Below, in pieces: positions 31,621 through 44,798 of a stretch of 64,000 bases of DNA. Where the stretch lies: assembly GCF_003576645.1 (NCBI RefSeq), contig NC_044916.1, forward strand, positions 9,480,752-9,544,751. The letters run 5' to 3'. The notes under the pieces are model-generated. The model did no database searches, was not told the origin of the DNA, and was given only the letters and a program-made list of their open reading frames with translations. Each line of letters begins with the position of its first letter. Within the stretch, counting starts at the first letter, position 1. Made by a program: the position numbers and the translations under genes. This stretch comes from Ipomoea triloba. Lineage: Eukaryota > Streptophyta > Magnoliopsida > Solanales > Convolvulaceae.

Positions 31621-33049
31621 TGAATGAATGAATATTGAATTGATTAATTGTTCATTGCCATTTTATGTTGTAAATTTCTTTCTGAACCTATATTGATGCT
31701 CCAATTTGGAAAAAAAAAATCTAATGTGTTTTTGGGTCATTTAGTGGAGTAGTGCTAAAACTGGGACCATTTGAGTCAGCAGTTTCTGAGTCTAGTTATA
31801 ATGTTATACTGTTCTTGTCATAATCTGTGAGCTTAACTCTTTGCTTTAAGTCCAAGATCCTATTAATTTTAAAGCTGTTGTATAAGGTGATGAGGAAAGT
31901 TCATATTTTCCAAAATTTATATTTGGTTGTATTCAACAATGAAAACTATCTTTTCAGAGCCTATTCAAGGATTTATATTATTGGAGCAGAATTCCTCGGC
32001 ACAGCAAAAGGTCTAGATATTATAGTTATATTGTTATACATACTGGTCATAGTCTGGACTGTAAGCTTTTATTTTGCTATAAAACAAACTTTGTTCTTGT
32101 TTTCAAGCAAATGGAAACTTGAAAGTTGCTATTTTTGGGAATTTATGGTTGCTTCAGTTTGGAACAGTTTTCAAGCAGAATTTCTTGTTGCAGTGTTTGA
32201 AATGTTGGTTTAGTTTTGAGGTAGACTGAGGTGAGACACATAAAATTTTACATTTGCTTTGATTGGGAAGGGTACTGAGGTTTCTGTGTTCAATGGAGGT
32301 CAGTGAAGGGTCAAGTCCAGCAATTGATGGCTATGGGGATTGTTGGGCAGAGGTCGGTGAAGGGCCAAGTCCAACACCCTGTCTCTCGAAAATGTGGCAC
32401 AGTATATAAGAAAACGAGGTATAACTTTTGGTGTAAGCGCTTTATCCTAAAGTGGTATCAGTGCCAAAATTGGTGTGCTTGATCCTATCACTCTGCTTAT
32501 CATTGCATTATTCATTCTTTTGATTTGTAAAGATTACCTGCCTGCCATATTTGAAGGTTGAAGTGTACATACATATACCAATCTTAGGCTCAAGAAAAAT
32601 AAGGATTTTAGAATAGACAGGTAGCAAGGGCTGATGTAGAGCAACATGAGTTTTGATGTTCAAATATGATGAGCTTCACAGTACTGAATATTTAGTTTAG
32701 AGTGATGTACTTAATTGATCAACATGAGAGATGAAACCAATTATAAACATGTGGACTGGAGTAATGCATTTGCGGCTGGATTTTATTTCTCAGATTAGAG
32801 TCTCGGAATTTTGTATGATTGATATATTCTAATGTTCTCTAAACAACAAAACAAATTATTTCTCTCGCAAATAGTTTGCAAGAATATGCTTCAAGAATCT
32901 TACTTCCTATCCTTACGTGGCTTTAACGTATCACACTTGTCATTTCAAATCTTATTCATTCTTGGAAAATGACAGGTGTAGTCCCATGACCACGCTTCCT
33001 GATCGCACAATTCTAACTGGATTTTTTGGTAAAATTTTATGTTCTATTT
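31621..33049. other. Intergenic, with a possible LTR/PBS relic
   Basis: No convincing gene. Around 32240-32470 there is an LTR-like stretch (GTCGGTGAAGGGCCAAGTCC repeated in variant form) ending at AAGTGGTATCAGTGCC near 32450. That resembles a Met-tRNA primer site after an LTR. The rest is AT-rich. Confidence 0.45.
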
Positions 33050-33895
33050 TTAAAATATATTCAAGTTCACAATTAATCTTTTCATCTAGAATTTGAAATA
33101 AAAAAGGTTATATAAAATATTTTAACTTTGGAAAGTGTTAAGATAGATTCTTGGTTGAAGAGATTTTATTTTGATTATTTTTTCTAAATCTTTTGGTGTA
33201 TTCATGTTCAACACTTTCTTCTTTATTTATTTTATTAGTTCTAATTGCGCTATTTATTTAATGTCCAATGTTTGTATTTAAATAAGTAATTAAAAATATA
33301 TCAATACAAGATTATATTAGAGAAGTTTATTATAGTTGGCATTAAAATTAATATTTAGTTTACGCTTTTCTAAAAACAATTATTTAAATAGTTATTGTAG
33401 TTGATATGGTATTAGATAATAGATATTACTTTTGGTTGAATGCTGCCGGTACCGCTTTATGGATAGCAGATGAATTGAGCAGAGGATTTGAGAAAAGCAC
33501 ATTACCTAATCAAACTCTTAAACTAAGTCTTACTTCAAATCTCCTCTTGAGCATGCTTCACAACCACTCATTCGTCCTGGCTAAATAGTAGAATATATCT
33601 CTCAGCAATTCTTTTCTTCGCTAATCACCCTTTTCCCAATCAGCCTGCCCGATTGATTTTGTAAGATCAGCTAATTAAAAGGAGGGGAAAGCGAAGCGAA
33701 GTGCAACAAGGGGGAAACGAAGGCTTCCGTAGGAAGTCCTTATGAACTTCCCCCCGAGGGGGATTAAGGGGGATAACGTACCTTCCCTGCTGTCCCGTGC
33801 CCGTGCCCTAAGCCCTCGGCGCTTGAGAAGATAGCCCTCGTCGATTGAGAGGACATAGAAAACCCCTTTTAAATAGTTGTTTTTTTGGATAGGTT
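33050..33895 (+). repeat. Organelle-like segment, copy A
   Basis: This segment is repeated near 57825-62340. It contains an ORF fragment (33406-33588) reading RYYFWLNAAGTALWIADELS..., followed by purine-rich text typical of plant mitochondrial intergenic DNA (GCGAAGCGAAGTGCAACAAG, GCCCTCGGCG). Relative to copy B the ORF has an in-frame loss of about 7 codons. Mitochondrial origin is suspected from composition, not proven. I could not name the ORF. Confidence 0.55.
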
Positions 33896-35262
33896 AACTC
33901 GCTTTTGGATAGGTTCGTCATTGTCTTCGCTTTCATTGTTTATCCGTTTCTTTTTTATTGATAGTGATTCATGTGCAATTGGGTTACTAGTGCTAGTTTG
34001 CAAAAAGAACATATTTGGTCTAATTAGTTGTGTTACATTAAAGAAATAAATGCATGGAATCTCTAAGTTGATTCTTTTATATTAAAATTTATAAAATTGA
34101 ACCCGTCATTTTTTTGTCACAGATCATTCTAAATGGATGGATCAAATTAGTCCACATTTATCACGAGAAACCTAATTCACATGTAATACGATAACATACG
34201 GAACAAATCAAAATCAACTATTAAAATAAGTACGTATGAAAAAACTTCAAAAATAAATAAATAATACAAGCATAATAAACAGAATATTGTACTATAAATA
34301 AATAATACAAACATTCTACACAAATAGGCTTTAAACAATTTGGGCCTATATTTGAAGGCCCAACTTGTTTTCTCAAATGTTGAGTATCAGTTCATCTTTG
34401 GGTAATGCAATTTGTTTTATGTTTTCAGATCATCTTTTTGTAAATAATCACTAGAATAATGCTAATGGAGTGCAGTCAAATTGGTATAAATAAATAAATA
34501 AATATATATATATAGCTTCTTCTATTATTTGAAAGAGTACCAAATCGTGTGTTATAACTAGTATTATTGCAGAATGTGTTACGAGACGTTTAATCATTCA
34601 AAAATCGCTCAAATTATTTTGTAACAATAAGTTAGAAATTTATTGTTCCTAGTCTACAAAGATTTCGAAGTCGACAGTTTTGGGTTGAGCTTGTCGATTT
34701 TATTATTAAGGGAGTGGTGCGTAAAGAGTTCCGTGAGTACATTGCTCCTGTGAAGATATTCAATTTTAGTGGGAGTTAATAGTGACTACTTTTTTCTTAT
34801 AGGCGAATTTTTTTAATAAGTTGTTTCAATGTGCTTACTGCTGCTGCCTCTGCCTCCATTCCATCTGGAATCAATTTGTTATTTTGTGAATAAGTTTTGT
34901 CATCTTTTCTTTATCCATTTTTCTTTCTTTTAAAGAGATGTATTTACTCAATGTGTATTTTCATTTTCATTTTCATTTTGAACAAAATTGATAAAAGCCA
35001 TGTATGTATGTATGTAGTTCAGTCTTTGAGAAAAAGGAAAAGGGTATCCTTCCTTCCTTCCTGGTCGTTGTCATACAATTTTATTTTAGTATAAATCTGA
35101 CATACATCTATAGTTTTTGGTTGTGAAGCTCTGCTGTGCTGCTGGGGATGGGATTCCTTAGATGACTGATTAAGAATAACACTAACAGGCCAGGACGTTT
35201 GGTCTGGAAGAGAGAATTAGGAGGGAAAAGAATAAAGTGAAAAATAAAGTATGAATTTGAAT
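33896..35262. other. Intergenic, no gene seen
   Basis: AT-rich, with short ATAA and TGTA repeats. No conserved reading frame recognised. Confidence 0.5.
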
Positions 35263-35466
35263 TACATTGTTTGGTAGTGAGGAATTGAATTATTGAGAAT
35301 GGGAAGGGAAGGGAAGAAATGATATAAAAACTAAAATGTCATTGTGTAATAATAATAATAATTGAGGACAAATATGTCATTTTCCTATTTTTCTTTTTCC
35401 TTCTTCCATTGAATTAGAATTCATGGGGTAGGAGGTATGAATTCCAATTCAATAGCCAAACAATGT
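35263..35466. mobile_element. 204-bp MITE-like inverted repeat
   Basis: TACATTGTTTGG at the left is mirrored by CCAAACAATGTA at the right. Further matches of the AATTGAATT type continue inward on both sides. There is no coding capacity and the TSD was not resolved. Confidence 0.65.
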
Positions 35467-37564
35467 AGTTTCCTTGGCTATTGGAAAAGAATTCCAATTA
35501 TATCCAACTAAAGTAACTACCTATAAAAATTGTTTTCTGCCACTACTTAACTACAACGACTCATTCTTACAACAATGGGAATGGGAATGGGACTCTTCTG
35601 AAACATCATAACTTGTGCTCATCTCACTAGGGCTGTCACTGCCCATGGATGAAGAATCTACAGTTCTGTTCCGGTTTATTAGCCGAATGGGTTTGATCAG
35701 TTCATCAAAATCAGCAGCAGCAGCAGCAATTTGCAAATGCAAAGGGCCACCCTCCTCACATCTTTCCACACTACTCTGCTGCTCTTCAACATTGGCATCT
35801 AAGCTAATAAAGTCAACAAACCTGCCTTCTTTAAAGAAAAAGTCCTCGTCGGAGGACTTATCCTCTGATATCAATATGCGGAGCGGAGAACCAAAATAAC
35901 GACCTCGATCATTCTTCTTTTCATTACAAGCTAATGCTCCCTCCCGTCTTATTCCCTAGCTTCCTTTTGTTTTTTGGATGGTGAAGCTTGCCTTGCACTT
36001 TGAACCTTGAGGGCAATTCCCAGTTGCAGGGCAGACATATGTGTGTTTCTTCCGCCACTGCAAGTTTAGACACACAATCCATTTCACGAGTTATAATATT
36101 AGTGAGTTTGTGTGTTTCTGTATATGGATACATCATACATACACAATGTATAGTACTAGTACAACAAACATGTATACACAAAAAAAGTGATCCAGATGGA
36201 GGGAGAGGGGAGAGAGAAGAACATATGGAGCCTGGCAGAAGAGGAAGAGGAAGTGTCCTAGAAATTGAAATGAATTATTTGAACAAACAAAATATACAAG
36301 GAAGAAAGACTAAAAAACCAACATATCTAAGTAAAACTGAATATTACTAATGTAACTCATTGTTCTTATATCCAACTCAAAATGTATACTGTTGTAACAA
36401 GAATATATTAATATAATACATATTCGGATGCAGGCATATATATAGTGCACACACTTGTATAAGAATATAATACATTCACATGCAGGTATAGACACATATA
36501 CAGGGGATGGAAAACCAATAACAAAGGACTATAAAGGCAACGAGGCAATCTATATGCTTTATTAGGCCACAACAAGATGGTAGCACATGCTAAAACTATT
36601 TTACTTGTTAATTCTAGAATTTCAATAGTAATGTCTTTTTAGTTTCCTTTGGCCTATTTCTATGAGCATGTTTGGAAGAGGTTGGGGCTAACTGTTAGCT
36701 CTTAACTAATTGTATTAGTTGATAGCATAATTAGCTCCTTCCTAGAAAGATATTTGGTAAAATTAATGGTTAGTATTAGCTATTAATTGCTTGAATTTAT
36801 AAAATCACACACAAGTATATGAATAATTTTTAAGTACTTTTTTCCAAGAACAGTTTTAGATCTTTCGATGCTTATTTTATAAAAATACATTTAAATACAG
36901 GGGTGTGTATTTATTTATATATAGCTTATATTTAAAATATATATGAAGCGGTAGTGTTGTCCTATTTTTTTGCTCTCCAAAAACTCAATTTAAAAAGCTT
37001 CTCTAGTTAGTTAGTTTTCTTTCTTCTTTTAAAATAAAAAAATAAAAAAATAAAAATTAGTCCCTTCACCAAACATAGAATTTCACTTTAAGACCTAGTT
37101 AAACAGTTAAAAGTCCTTCAAAAAGCTAAAGGTGTTTCCCAGACAGGTGCCCTTCATGTAATGGGGCAACTTGTAATCAACTATAGTATTGTTCTCTCAC
37201 AATGTTCCTTGCATCCCCTTCTCTCCTCTTAATCTCTTCTCTGTCCACTATGAATACCTAAACTGATAAATTGACCAATGATTCAAGATTATGTAGAGGT
37301 CAATTCTTGACCTCTAGAGTAGGTGGAAACATAAAACTAAACAGAATACCTCATTTCCATCAGAACAGTAACCCCTGAGAAAAACTTCACAAACAGATGA
37401 ATTTGGATTCACATTTACATGTCTATAAGGACAACTCTGAACTCTCATTAGAGCATAATCCTGTCAAAAACACTCATTAGTACATCGCACTGCCCACTGC
37501 CCACTGATATTATTAACCAAAGAAGTGGCAGTCTGGCAGTTTATAACCCAAATCCATAGGAAGA

Positions 37565-38040
37565 CAATCAGTCGCAGATGGAGAAAACCAAAGAAAATGG
37601 AGAAGAAAGAAGAAGAGGAAAGAAGAAGAAAGAAGGATGACTCAGGCGGTGGGAGGGCGACGCCGGTAGGAGGGCGACGGTGACGGCGATGGGCGATGGC
37701 TGTGGGAGGGCGACGGCGATGGCTGTGGGAGACAATAGTCGACGCACTAGATATGAAATCCTTTCTTCTTCTCTCTTCTTATTAGGTCAAACTTTTTTTT
37801 AAAAAAAATAAAATTAAAAAAAATGGGTTGGGTTTGCGGGTTGGACGCAGTGTCGGCGTCCATGGCGCCCGCCTGCGACGCCTGGCCGATGCCTTGGCGA
37901 CGCCGGAGCTCGCCTCCCGTTTTCAGGCGAGGCGAAGCCTCCCGGCGTCCTGTCTCCACCGACAGGATGCCAAGGCGTCACCTAGTCGACGACTAGGCGA
38001 CGCCATGATAACTATGCACCTCAGTTATTTTTACTGGAAC
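37565..38040. repeat. GC-rich insertion where a zinc-finger exon is expected
   Basis: Contains repeats of GGAGGGCGACGGCGATGG (about 37645-37735) and a GC-rich block rich in GGCGACGCC and AGGCGACG (about 37850-38005). Both lie between the two CCCH-gene exons that fail to join in phase. It is probably transposon-derived; the ends were not identified. Confidence 0.5.
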
Positions 38041-38635
38041 TTACCATTCAAATAGAATGACAATTGCAAATAAAATAATGCTGGGAGGTGCATAAGAGCA
38101 ATTCTTATGTACAAATAATTTTTCTTTTTAAATTTAAGTTATTTAACTATTATGTTTTATAAATCAGACATGGCTTTGACAAGTTAAATGCATCACGCAC
38201 ACACATACAGCCTATACCAAAATTTTGACGAAATCAGCACTTGACTTGTATGAGTTGAAGTATCTAGGCATACTTACTCATCATTACCAATCAGTAATCT
38301 CCTTGGAATATAAGATGTCTTTGCATTACTCTCAGATTGGGGAACATCCTCTGCTGGTCCCTCATCTGTAAATGTAGCACGGAAAGAAGTTGTGGAAGCA
38401 AGTTCAACATCAAATAATACTCAATTTTGGAAATTTCTACAATTTTTATTTTTGTTTCATTATATCAGCATAAAGAAAGGAAAGAAACAACAATAGAATT
38501 TGATATGAATTAGACAAAACAGAAATTAGAAGAAAATCAGCAAGGGCATGAAAAGCTTTAAATATTTCCTATTCAATTCAACTTTTTTAGAGGAATCGAG
38601 GTATTAGTGTTTGTATTCTGATGTCACACCTAGTA

Positions 38636-38638
<3 letters not shown>

Positions 38639-38666
<28 letters not shown>
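38639..38666. repeat. (GT)n microsatellite
   Basis: About 14 GT units in an intron of the CCCH pseudogene. Confidence 0.95.
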
Positions 38667-38669
<3 letters not shown>

Positions 38670-39954
38670 ATTCTTCATTTATAGGGTAAAAGGATTGTAT
38701 CTGGGGGATACTTCTCCATTAACATTTTGGTCAATTCCTTCAGACCAAAGAATAGCTATTCCAAAGGGGAAGAGGGGATCCAGAATCCCATTCTGAGGTT
38801 TTTAGGAGACACCCAACAGAGGAATGCAATTCCATTCTTGATGAATTCCATGAATTTATTATAAATCACAGTTACACTAAATTGAGTTCAACCCTTTTGA
38901 AACACCTAAAATAGTAATAGGCTCAAGTAAATTGGAGAGGATATAATGAAGCTCTATGTTTATAGGCTCTACATGCTTGATACAAAGTTTAAATATACCA
39001 GACAGATTTCATCATTTCAAAGCACCCTAAAATCGTAACAAGCTTAGGAAAATTGGAAAGAATATGATGAAGCTCCTCTGTAGATAATTAATCCAACGCA
39101 TAAAATAGCAATGGCCTACTAATTGAACATAAATATATATCATGAAAGATTTTGGCTACAATATTTTGAAAAACCTACATAAAAAGACTTCAGCAGTTAT
39201 TCACTTATGCATCAGTCAATTTAATTCTTACTGCATAAAGCCTAACCAGCCAACTAAATAAATGTCATATGTGGGGTCACATAACACCTAAATAGAATTA
39301 TTAAAAAAAAAAAAAAAAAAAGCAAAAAACAAAACAAAAACAAAAACAAAAACAAAAAAAAGAATAAGAAATTTATATGACTTCTCATGCTGTGAAGTTG
39401 AAGTACTTCATAATGTAAAAGAGAAAAGGAGATAAAAAGCATATTCAGTAAATCAGGATCAGACCACTTGAGATCCTCTGAAGTGTTTTCCCCGTTGGAT
39501 CCATTTTGTAGCGTTCTGAACCAATACGGAAAATCCTCTCTCCTGTAAAATAGTACAGATATCATAATCGACACATCTAGATAATGCTCATTAAATAAGG
39601 AACTGGAAAAGAGAGCAAATATGGAAGTGCATAGACCAAGATTTTCAAATATCTAAAAAGATGTTTCTGATCATTATATATAAATGCACATGCCACGGCA
39701 GGATCAAGGACACGCCTACCTGGGAGAAGCATAACACTATAACACTTACGAGAAACATTATTTCTTCGATTCGAATTAGAAGGGGCAATACTGTTTTGTC
39801 CCCTTTTCCTCTTCTCTGCAGCAGCAACTGCTAGTGTAGCTTCCTGTAGATAATTTTTTTAATGTACAACTTGAGTTTTAAGCAACTAGAAGCAGACAAC
39901 TGTATTTGAACTCTGCAACCCTATAGACAGTTACACACACACCCAGACACAAAA

Positions 39955-40038
39955 GCCTGGAGAATGCTGCTAGCAAACCTGATTAGCTTTTCTTGAGCCT
40001 GGAGAATGCTGCTAGCAAACCTGATTAGCTTTTCTTGA
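39955..40038. repeat. Perfect 42-bp tandem duplication over a splice donor
   Basis: The unit beginning GCCTGGAGAATGCTGCTAGC occupies 39955-39996 and again 39997-40038. It copies the donor site of the CCCH pseudogene exon ending at 40021, so two identical donors now exist 42 bp apart. Confidence 0.95.
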
Positions 40039-41728
40039 GTTTCTCTCAATAGATTTTGACCACTTCAAGCTAGCGCCACAAACACTCAATACTTTGGACC
40101 TTCGCAGAGAGAGCCCATAGGCCGATCTGGTGTAGACAGTATCTCTCTTTTCTTGAGAACAGTAGCTTTTGCCTAAAATAGAAAATATGCTATAAATTTA
40201 AAACAATCTCTAAGACAAGATACAGAATAAAGCAAAACTTGATATTCTTCCAACCTGATGGTAGATATAGAATGATCATTTGGAATTGAACCTAAGCTTT
40301 GGACAAAACTCCTCAAATTTGTATCTCTTTTCCATGGAAACATGTAGGGCCGGACTTTATGATTAAAAGAACTACCATCTTCCCTTGATGATTTCGTACC
40401 ATTTAATGTCCATACCAAAGAGAACTTTGAACGGTTATGTACATTTGGTAAAACTGCACAAAAGAATTCCATTAAACTATGCTGATCACATCAATTGATA
40501 CTTTTTCAATAAGTACCAAGTTATAAAAAGATACAAAGTTAGAATTTAGAAGAAAAAAACTCTGGCTTAGACGTATAATGAAAACATTGATTTAGTCAAC
40601 AAACACCTTCGGTACTCATGGAGTCCATAGTTATGCTTTTAACCTACCTTCTTCCCTTGACTATAAAGTATAAAGAATACATTTCAATTTTAATATGAAA
40701 TCCCCTTATTTTAAACTAACTTGCAACTAAACTAACTGTTATTTTGTCAAAATACAATTTCTGGAAGCAATGAGGAAGAACACCAGTTTCTTTTCTGCAT
40801 GTGAGATAGAATTGAGTCAAGAATATGAATTGATTTGATATGCATCACAGCATGAGTGTTATTTGAAGCATCAGGAACATGTTTAAATCAAACTCTTATC
40901 AGCTCTACCAGTGTTCAACAAGCCAAGTCACATAAACAAAAAATTGGTAACAACCAGCCAGGTATACTGTGTACAAAACCAAAAATCAATAAAGCATGCA
41001 AGTTATACTTTCTTTTCTGCATGTGGAATAGAATTGACTTGATATGAATCAATAATCAGTGTTATTTCAAACAATATGTACATGTTTCAATCAAATTGTT
41101 ATCAGCTTTATTGGTCTTCAGTTACATACATCAGCTGCAAACAAGTCACCAAACCAGGAAAACCACAAACATAACCATAAAATTCGTACAATGAAAGAGA
41201 AAGGGTCTATAGGGAATAGCATGTGTATGTGTTGCCAGAAAATTAAATTTAAGAATAGTTGAGATCAAATAATATAATAAGTAGTTTTTGATGAACACAT
41301 TCCTACCAGTCTGCTTCTTGGTAATAGCCTTCTCAGCAACCTGCCTCTCTGAGTTCAAGCCATCATCAACGACAGCAGCTCCTTGTTTGACATGGTTTTC
41401 TGTTATTGTCCGAACCAGCTGATTTTTTCTCCTTTTATAATAGCCATCAGATGATGACGTTGGGGTAGTATCTGGAGCTGCAACTAGTTGATTTGATCTT
41501 CGCTTCAAATATAGCAACTTCTTTCTTGAAGTTAGCAAATCAATTAAATAGCAACAAATGTATACCTTCAACTTAAGAGAAGAACCCCTCATCAAATAAA
41601 AGCCTTCAAGATCAACTGTAGAATCCAAAGTGCTTATTGCACTGTCATCCAATGACCACTGTAGCATCCATACTTAATGTATCATAGTGAAACACTCATC
41701 ATCTCCCATGTCCGTGAGATAGCAGATT

Positions 41729-41746
41729 TTTTTTTTGGGTGAATCA
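41729..41746 (-). mobile_element. 18-bp poly(T) micro-insertion with 14-bp target duplication
   Basis: TGAGATAGCAGATT at 41715-41728 and 41747-41760 flanks TTTTTTTTGGGTGAATCA. It lies between the 3' end of the PPR gene and the start of the CCCH pseudogene. Confidence 0.7.
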
Positions 41747-41838
41747 TGAGATAGCAGATTGATTTAGTCATTGAAATCCCTGCTTTTCAAATTGCACAAA
41801 CTTGTAGTCAATAGCTTAACAATATCCCAGTTGCAAAG

Positions 41839-44798
41839 CTAAGAGTCCTTTTGACACTTTGTTTGATAATATTTTCTCCTTGACTTTAGAGTTTGCACAA
41901 TGTAAGCTTCATTGCATTTCTTTTCTTCACATAATATGCAAACCAACCAGTTAAGATTAAATCCGCAAGGGATATATTCATGGGCAAGCATATCTTCAAG
42001 AATCTTGAGAGCATGGACTGTCAGCTTATTTGCACAAAAACACTGTAGTAGATTTTCATATGATGCCTTAGAAGGGGAGAGCCCTTTCTTAAGCATAGTG
42101 TTTGAGACTGATAATGCATCAAGAAGTCTTCCAGCTTTACAAAAGCCTCTTATCATTGTGTTGTATACTATATTATCAGGAACACAGCCAAGTTCATTCA
42201 TTTTATTGAAAAGATTAACAGCAAGATCAATTTTACCATTCTGAATATGCCCATCAATGAGAATAGTAAAAGTGACATGATTGGGAAGCAATCCTTTTCT
42301 TATGATCATGTCAAGATGATGATACGCACCTTGCATATTGTTTGCCCAGCAATCACGCCATTATGCAGGTATAAGTTCGGAAGAAAATTAGTTTCATTCA
42401 CTTTGTTGATCAATTTCAGTGCAAAAACTTTTAGTTCTTTCCTTGAACTGAAAAAAAAATTCAAATCTTTCCCTTTTGAAAAATTAGTATACTGGCAGAG
42501 TAGATGGTAAAGCATATACTTTGCCTTCTCAAATTGTCTTTGTGATTCATGCCGTTTCCTACTAATGTATCGGATATTTCTGCAAACACCACTAACCAAT
42601 GCAACATGGGTTATCATATCTTGCTCAATCTGACTTCTCTCCATCAAATCAACTAACTGAAGCGCAAATCCAATTTCTCCCTTCCTTAAGAATTGGTTGA
42701 TCAGAGCAGTATAAAGAGCAGCATTGGGCATAAATCCCTCTTTTAACATTCTATCAAGATATAGGCACCCCTTTGCTATCATGTTTTTCTTAACAAACCC
42801 ATTTATAAGTGCGGTGTAAGCCCGGTAGCCTGGTCGAATACCACACTCCAACATTTTCTCAAAGAGTTCATGAGCTGCAATTGCTTGTCCGTTCTTTGAG
42901 AGACCATTAATCATTGTTACAAACATAGTTTCATCAGGGAGAGTTCCAGCCTCACGCATTCTAGCAAACAATTCTAATGCTTCCGGTATTCTCTTCTCTC
43001 TAATCAAATGCCCTATTATAGAGTCATATATAGCGACACTAGGCTTCATTCCACTATCTTCCAGTTTATCCAAAATCCCAATAGCTGATGGCAAGTCACC
43101 CTGTTTACATTGCTCATTCGCCATTATTAAGAATGTTAACATGCTTGGAACTAAACCTTGGTCTTGCATTACTTTAACAAGGGATTTAGCATCCTCTCCT
43201 CGTCCTTTCTGGTAAAGACACCTAATCATGGAGTTATAAGCTGGGAGCGAAGGCTGAAGAGAAAGATTTGACATTTTATCCATGCATAGCAAAGCAGCCT
43301 CAAGTCTGCCTCCATAACACAGTGCAATCATGTATATATTAAAAGCAACACAAGCTAAAACTGAGTTTCGTGAAAAAATTTCTTCCAGGAGAAGATCAGT
43401 CTCAAGCATGATGTCATCAGCAGATTTACTACTGGTGCTACAGATGTCTGAGAGGTCAATGCCACACCCATTTCTAGCAATTTCTGCCACAAAATTATGA
43501 GCCAGATTAATCTCATGTCCTTCTACATGGTTTTTTACTACAGTGAAGAAGAGAACTTCATCAGGAAGAAATCCATGATCAAACAACTGATTATACAATT
43601 GATCAACTTCTGCTAATCGATTTTCCTTATAAAGTGCAGCAAGTAAAGGCGTGTAACAGTATACAGTAGGTGCTAAATTGCACTGTATCATACTATTTAA
43701 CAGGGCCAATGCACAATCAACTTTACAAACCTTGCAACACTTGCTAATCATGATTTGGTAACTCACAACATTAAGCTTCAACCCCAGCTCTTCCATCTGG
43801 TGATGCAACACAGGAATTTTTTCAAGCATGCCTAAGTTCAAAAAACCATGCATCAATGTGTTGTATGTATAATTATCTGGCTGGCAGCCCGTTTTCAGCA
43901 TTCTGTAAAACAATCTCATAGCCATCCTCATACTTCGTTTCAGGCAATACCCATTAATAAGAGCCGTGTACATGACTTTATCAAGAAAGAAACCAAAAGA
44001 TTCCATGTTCAAACTTAACAACTCAGCCTCCTCAACCCGCTCACTCCGACAAAGCATGAAAACCAATTTTTTGAGCAAATGAACAGTGGGTGGCACTCCT
44101 TTATCACACATGAATCCATACACACAAAGTGCCTCATCTATGTACCCTCTTGAGCTCAACCCATCCACCAACCCATTGTAGCATCGGAGGTTCAGTACAA
44201 ATTCAAAATCACAAACTTCAAGAAACACACAAAATCCCTCCAGGACTCGGTTTTGTGCACAAAACTCACTAATAATTTCACTGCACGCTGCACTGCAAGG
44301 CATAATTTCCATTGCAACAAGTCTATCAAATTGAGACTTGGCTTCCTCCAACTTACCCAACTTGGAATAACAAAGAACCATGGAATTCAATAAATAATGA
44401 TCCGGCTCAACTCCTCTGCTCAAAATGAAGTCAACATAAACTGCCTCTGCCATCCTGGCTTTGCCACAAGTCGCAAGTTTTCTGATAAGAAAATCATAAC
44501 TCTTGATATCGAGCTCGACTCCCCTGGAAACTGCAAAATCAACAGCAGAAACGGCTTCATGGACCGATGAGGAATGCTTTATAATTCTCTGAACAAGCTT
44601 CTGTGCGGAATTCACTAATCCCCGTCGAATTAGCTGCTCTAATGCTGAAAAGCACATGACTCTTGGGCCATCTGGGAGTGCTCCAGTAGCAGATTGTGGA
44701 GGAGATTCTAAAGGTAAAGGGCAAGAAGTGAAGGGTATTTTGCGGGAAAAGAACAATGGCTGAAGTGGATTGTGTGGAAAGGATCTATACTTGTCCAT
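41839..44798 (-). CDS. Long P-class PPR protein, one frameshift near the C-terminus
   Basis: The ATG at 44798 starts an 830-codon frame that ends near 42306. The same protein continues in another frame from about 42336 down to the TAG at 41839. Joined, it would be about 980 residues, close to Arabidopsis At5g62370 (982, from memory), with colinear text such as PNLYLHNGVIAG followed by AYHHLDMIIRKGLLPNHVTF. About twenty 35-residue PPR motifs are visible, of the form VMYTALINGYCLKRSMRMAMRLFYRM. The first 40 residues are basic/Ser/Pro-rich and may be an organellar transit peptide. The shift sits between 42337 and 42360, at a GCTGGG repeat, and removes a few codons. It could be a real allele truncating the last five or so repeats, or a sequence error. 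The gene is intronless, as usual for the family. Confidence 0.85.

Larger units (their letters stand above)
35551..41695 (-). pseudogene. Decayed CCCH zinc-finger gene (plant C3H7-like)
   Basis: Minus-strand exons with GT-AG borders: about 41695-41566, 41520-41307, 40453-40255, 40172-40021, 39843-39750, 39542-39468, 38365-38278, 37460-37350 and 36057-35551. Diagnostic text includes LLYLKRRSNQLVAAP, KRRKNQLVRTI, FSLVWTLNGTKSSR, AYGLSLRRSKVLSV, RERIFRIGSERYKMDPTGKT, SYIPRRLLIGND and CPYRHVNVNPNSSVCE. The order matches the C-terminal part of Arabidopsis CCCH protein 7 (At1g21580), from memory. Damage: a one-base insertion in the 40172 exon (AAGAGAGAT); phase mismatch between the 38278 and 37460 ends, so the exon with the first fingers is absent; the third Cys of one finger became Trp (TGG at 36057); a 4-base insertion and a stop follow near 36000-35960. 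The 5' end stops about 140 bp from the PPR gene, so the long N-terminal part of the family protein is missing too. Confidence 0.75.

Noticed and set aside
31827..32213. 128-residue hydrophobic plus-strand ORF
   Set aside because: AT-rich, no recognisable domain or conserved block, no supporting splice or promoter context.
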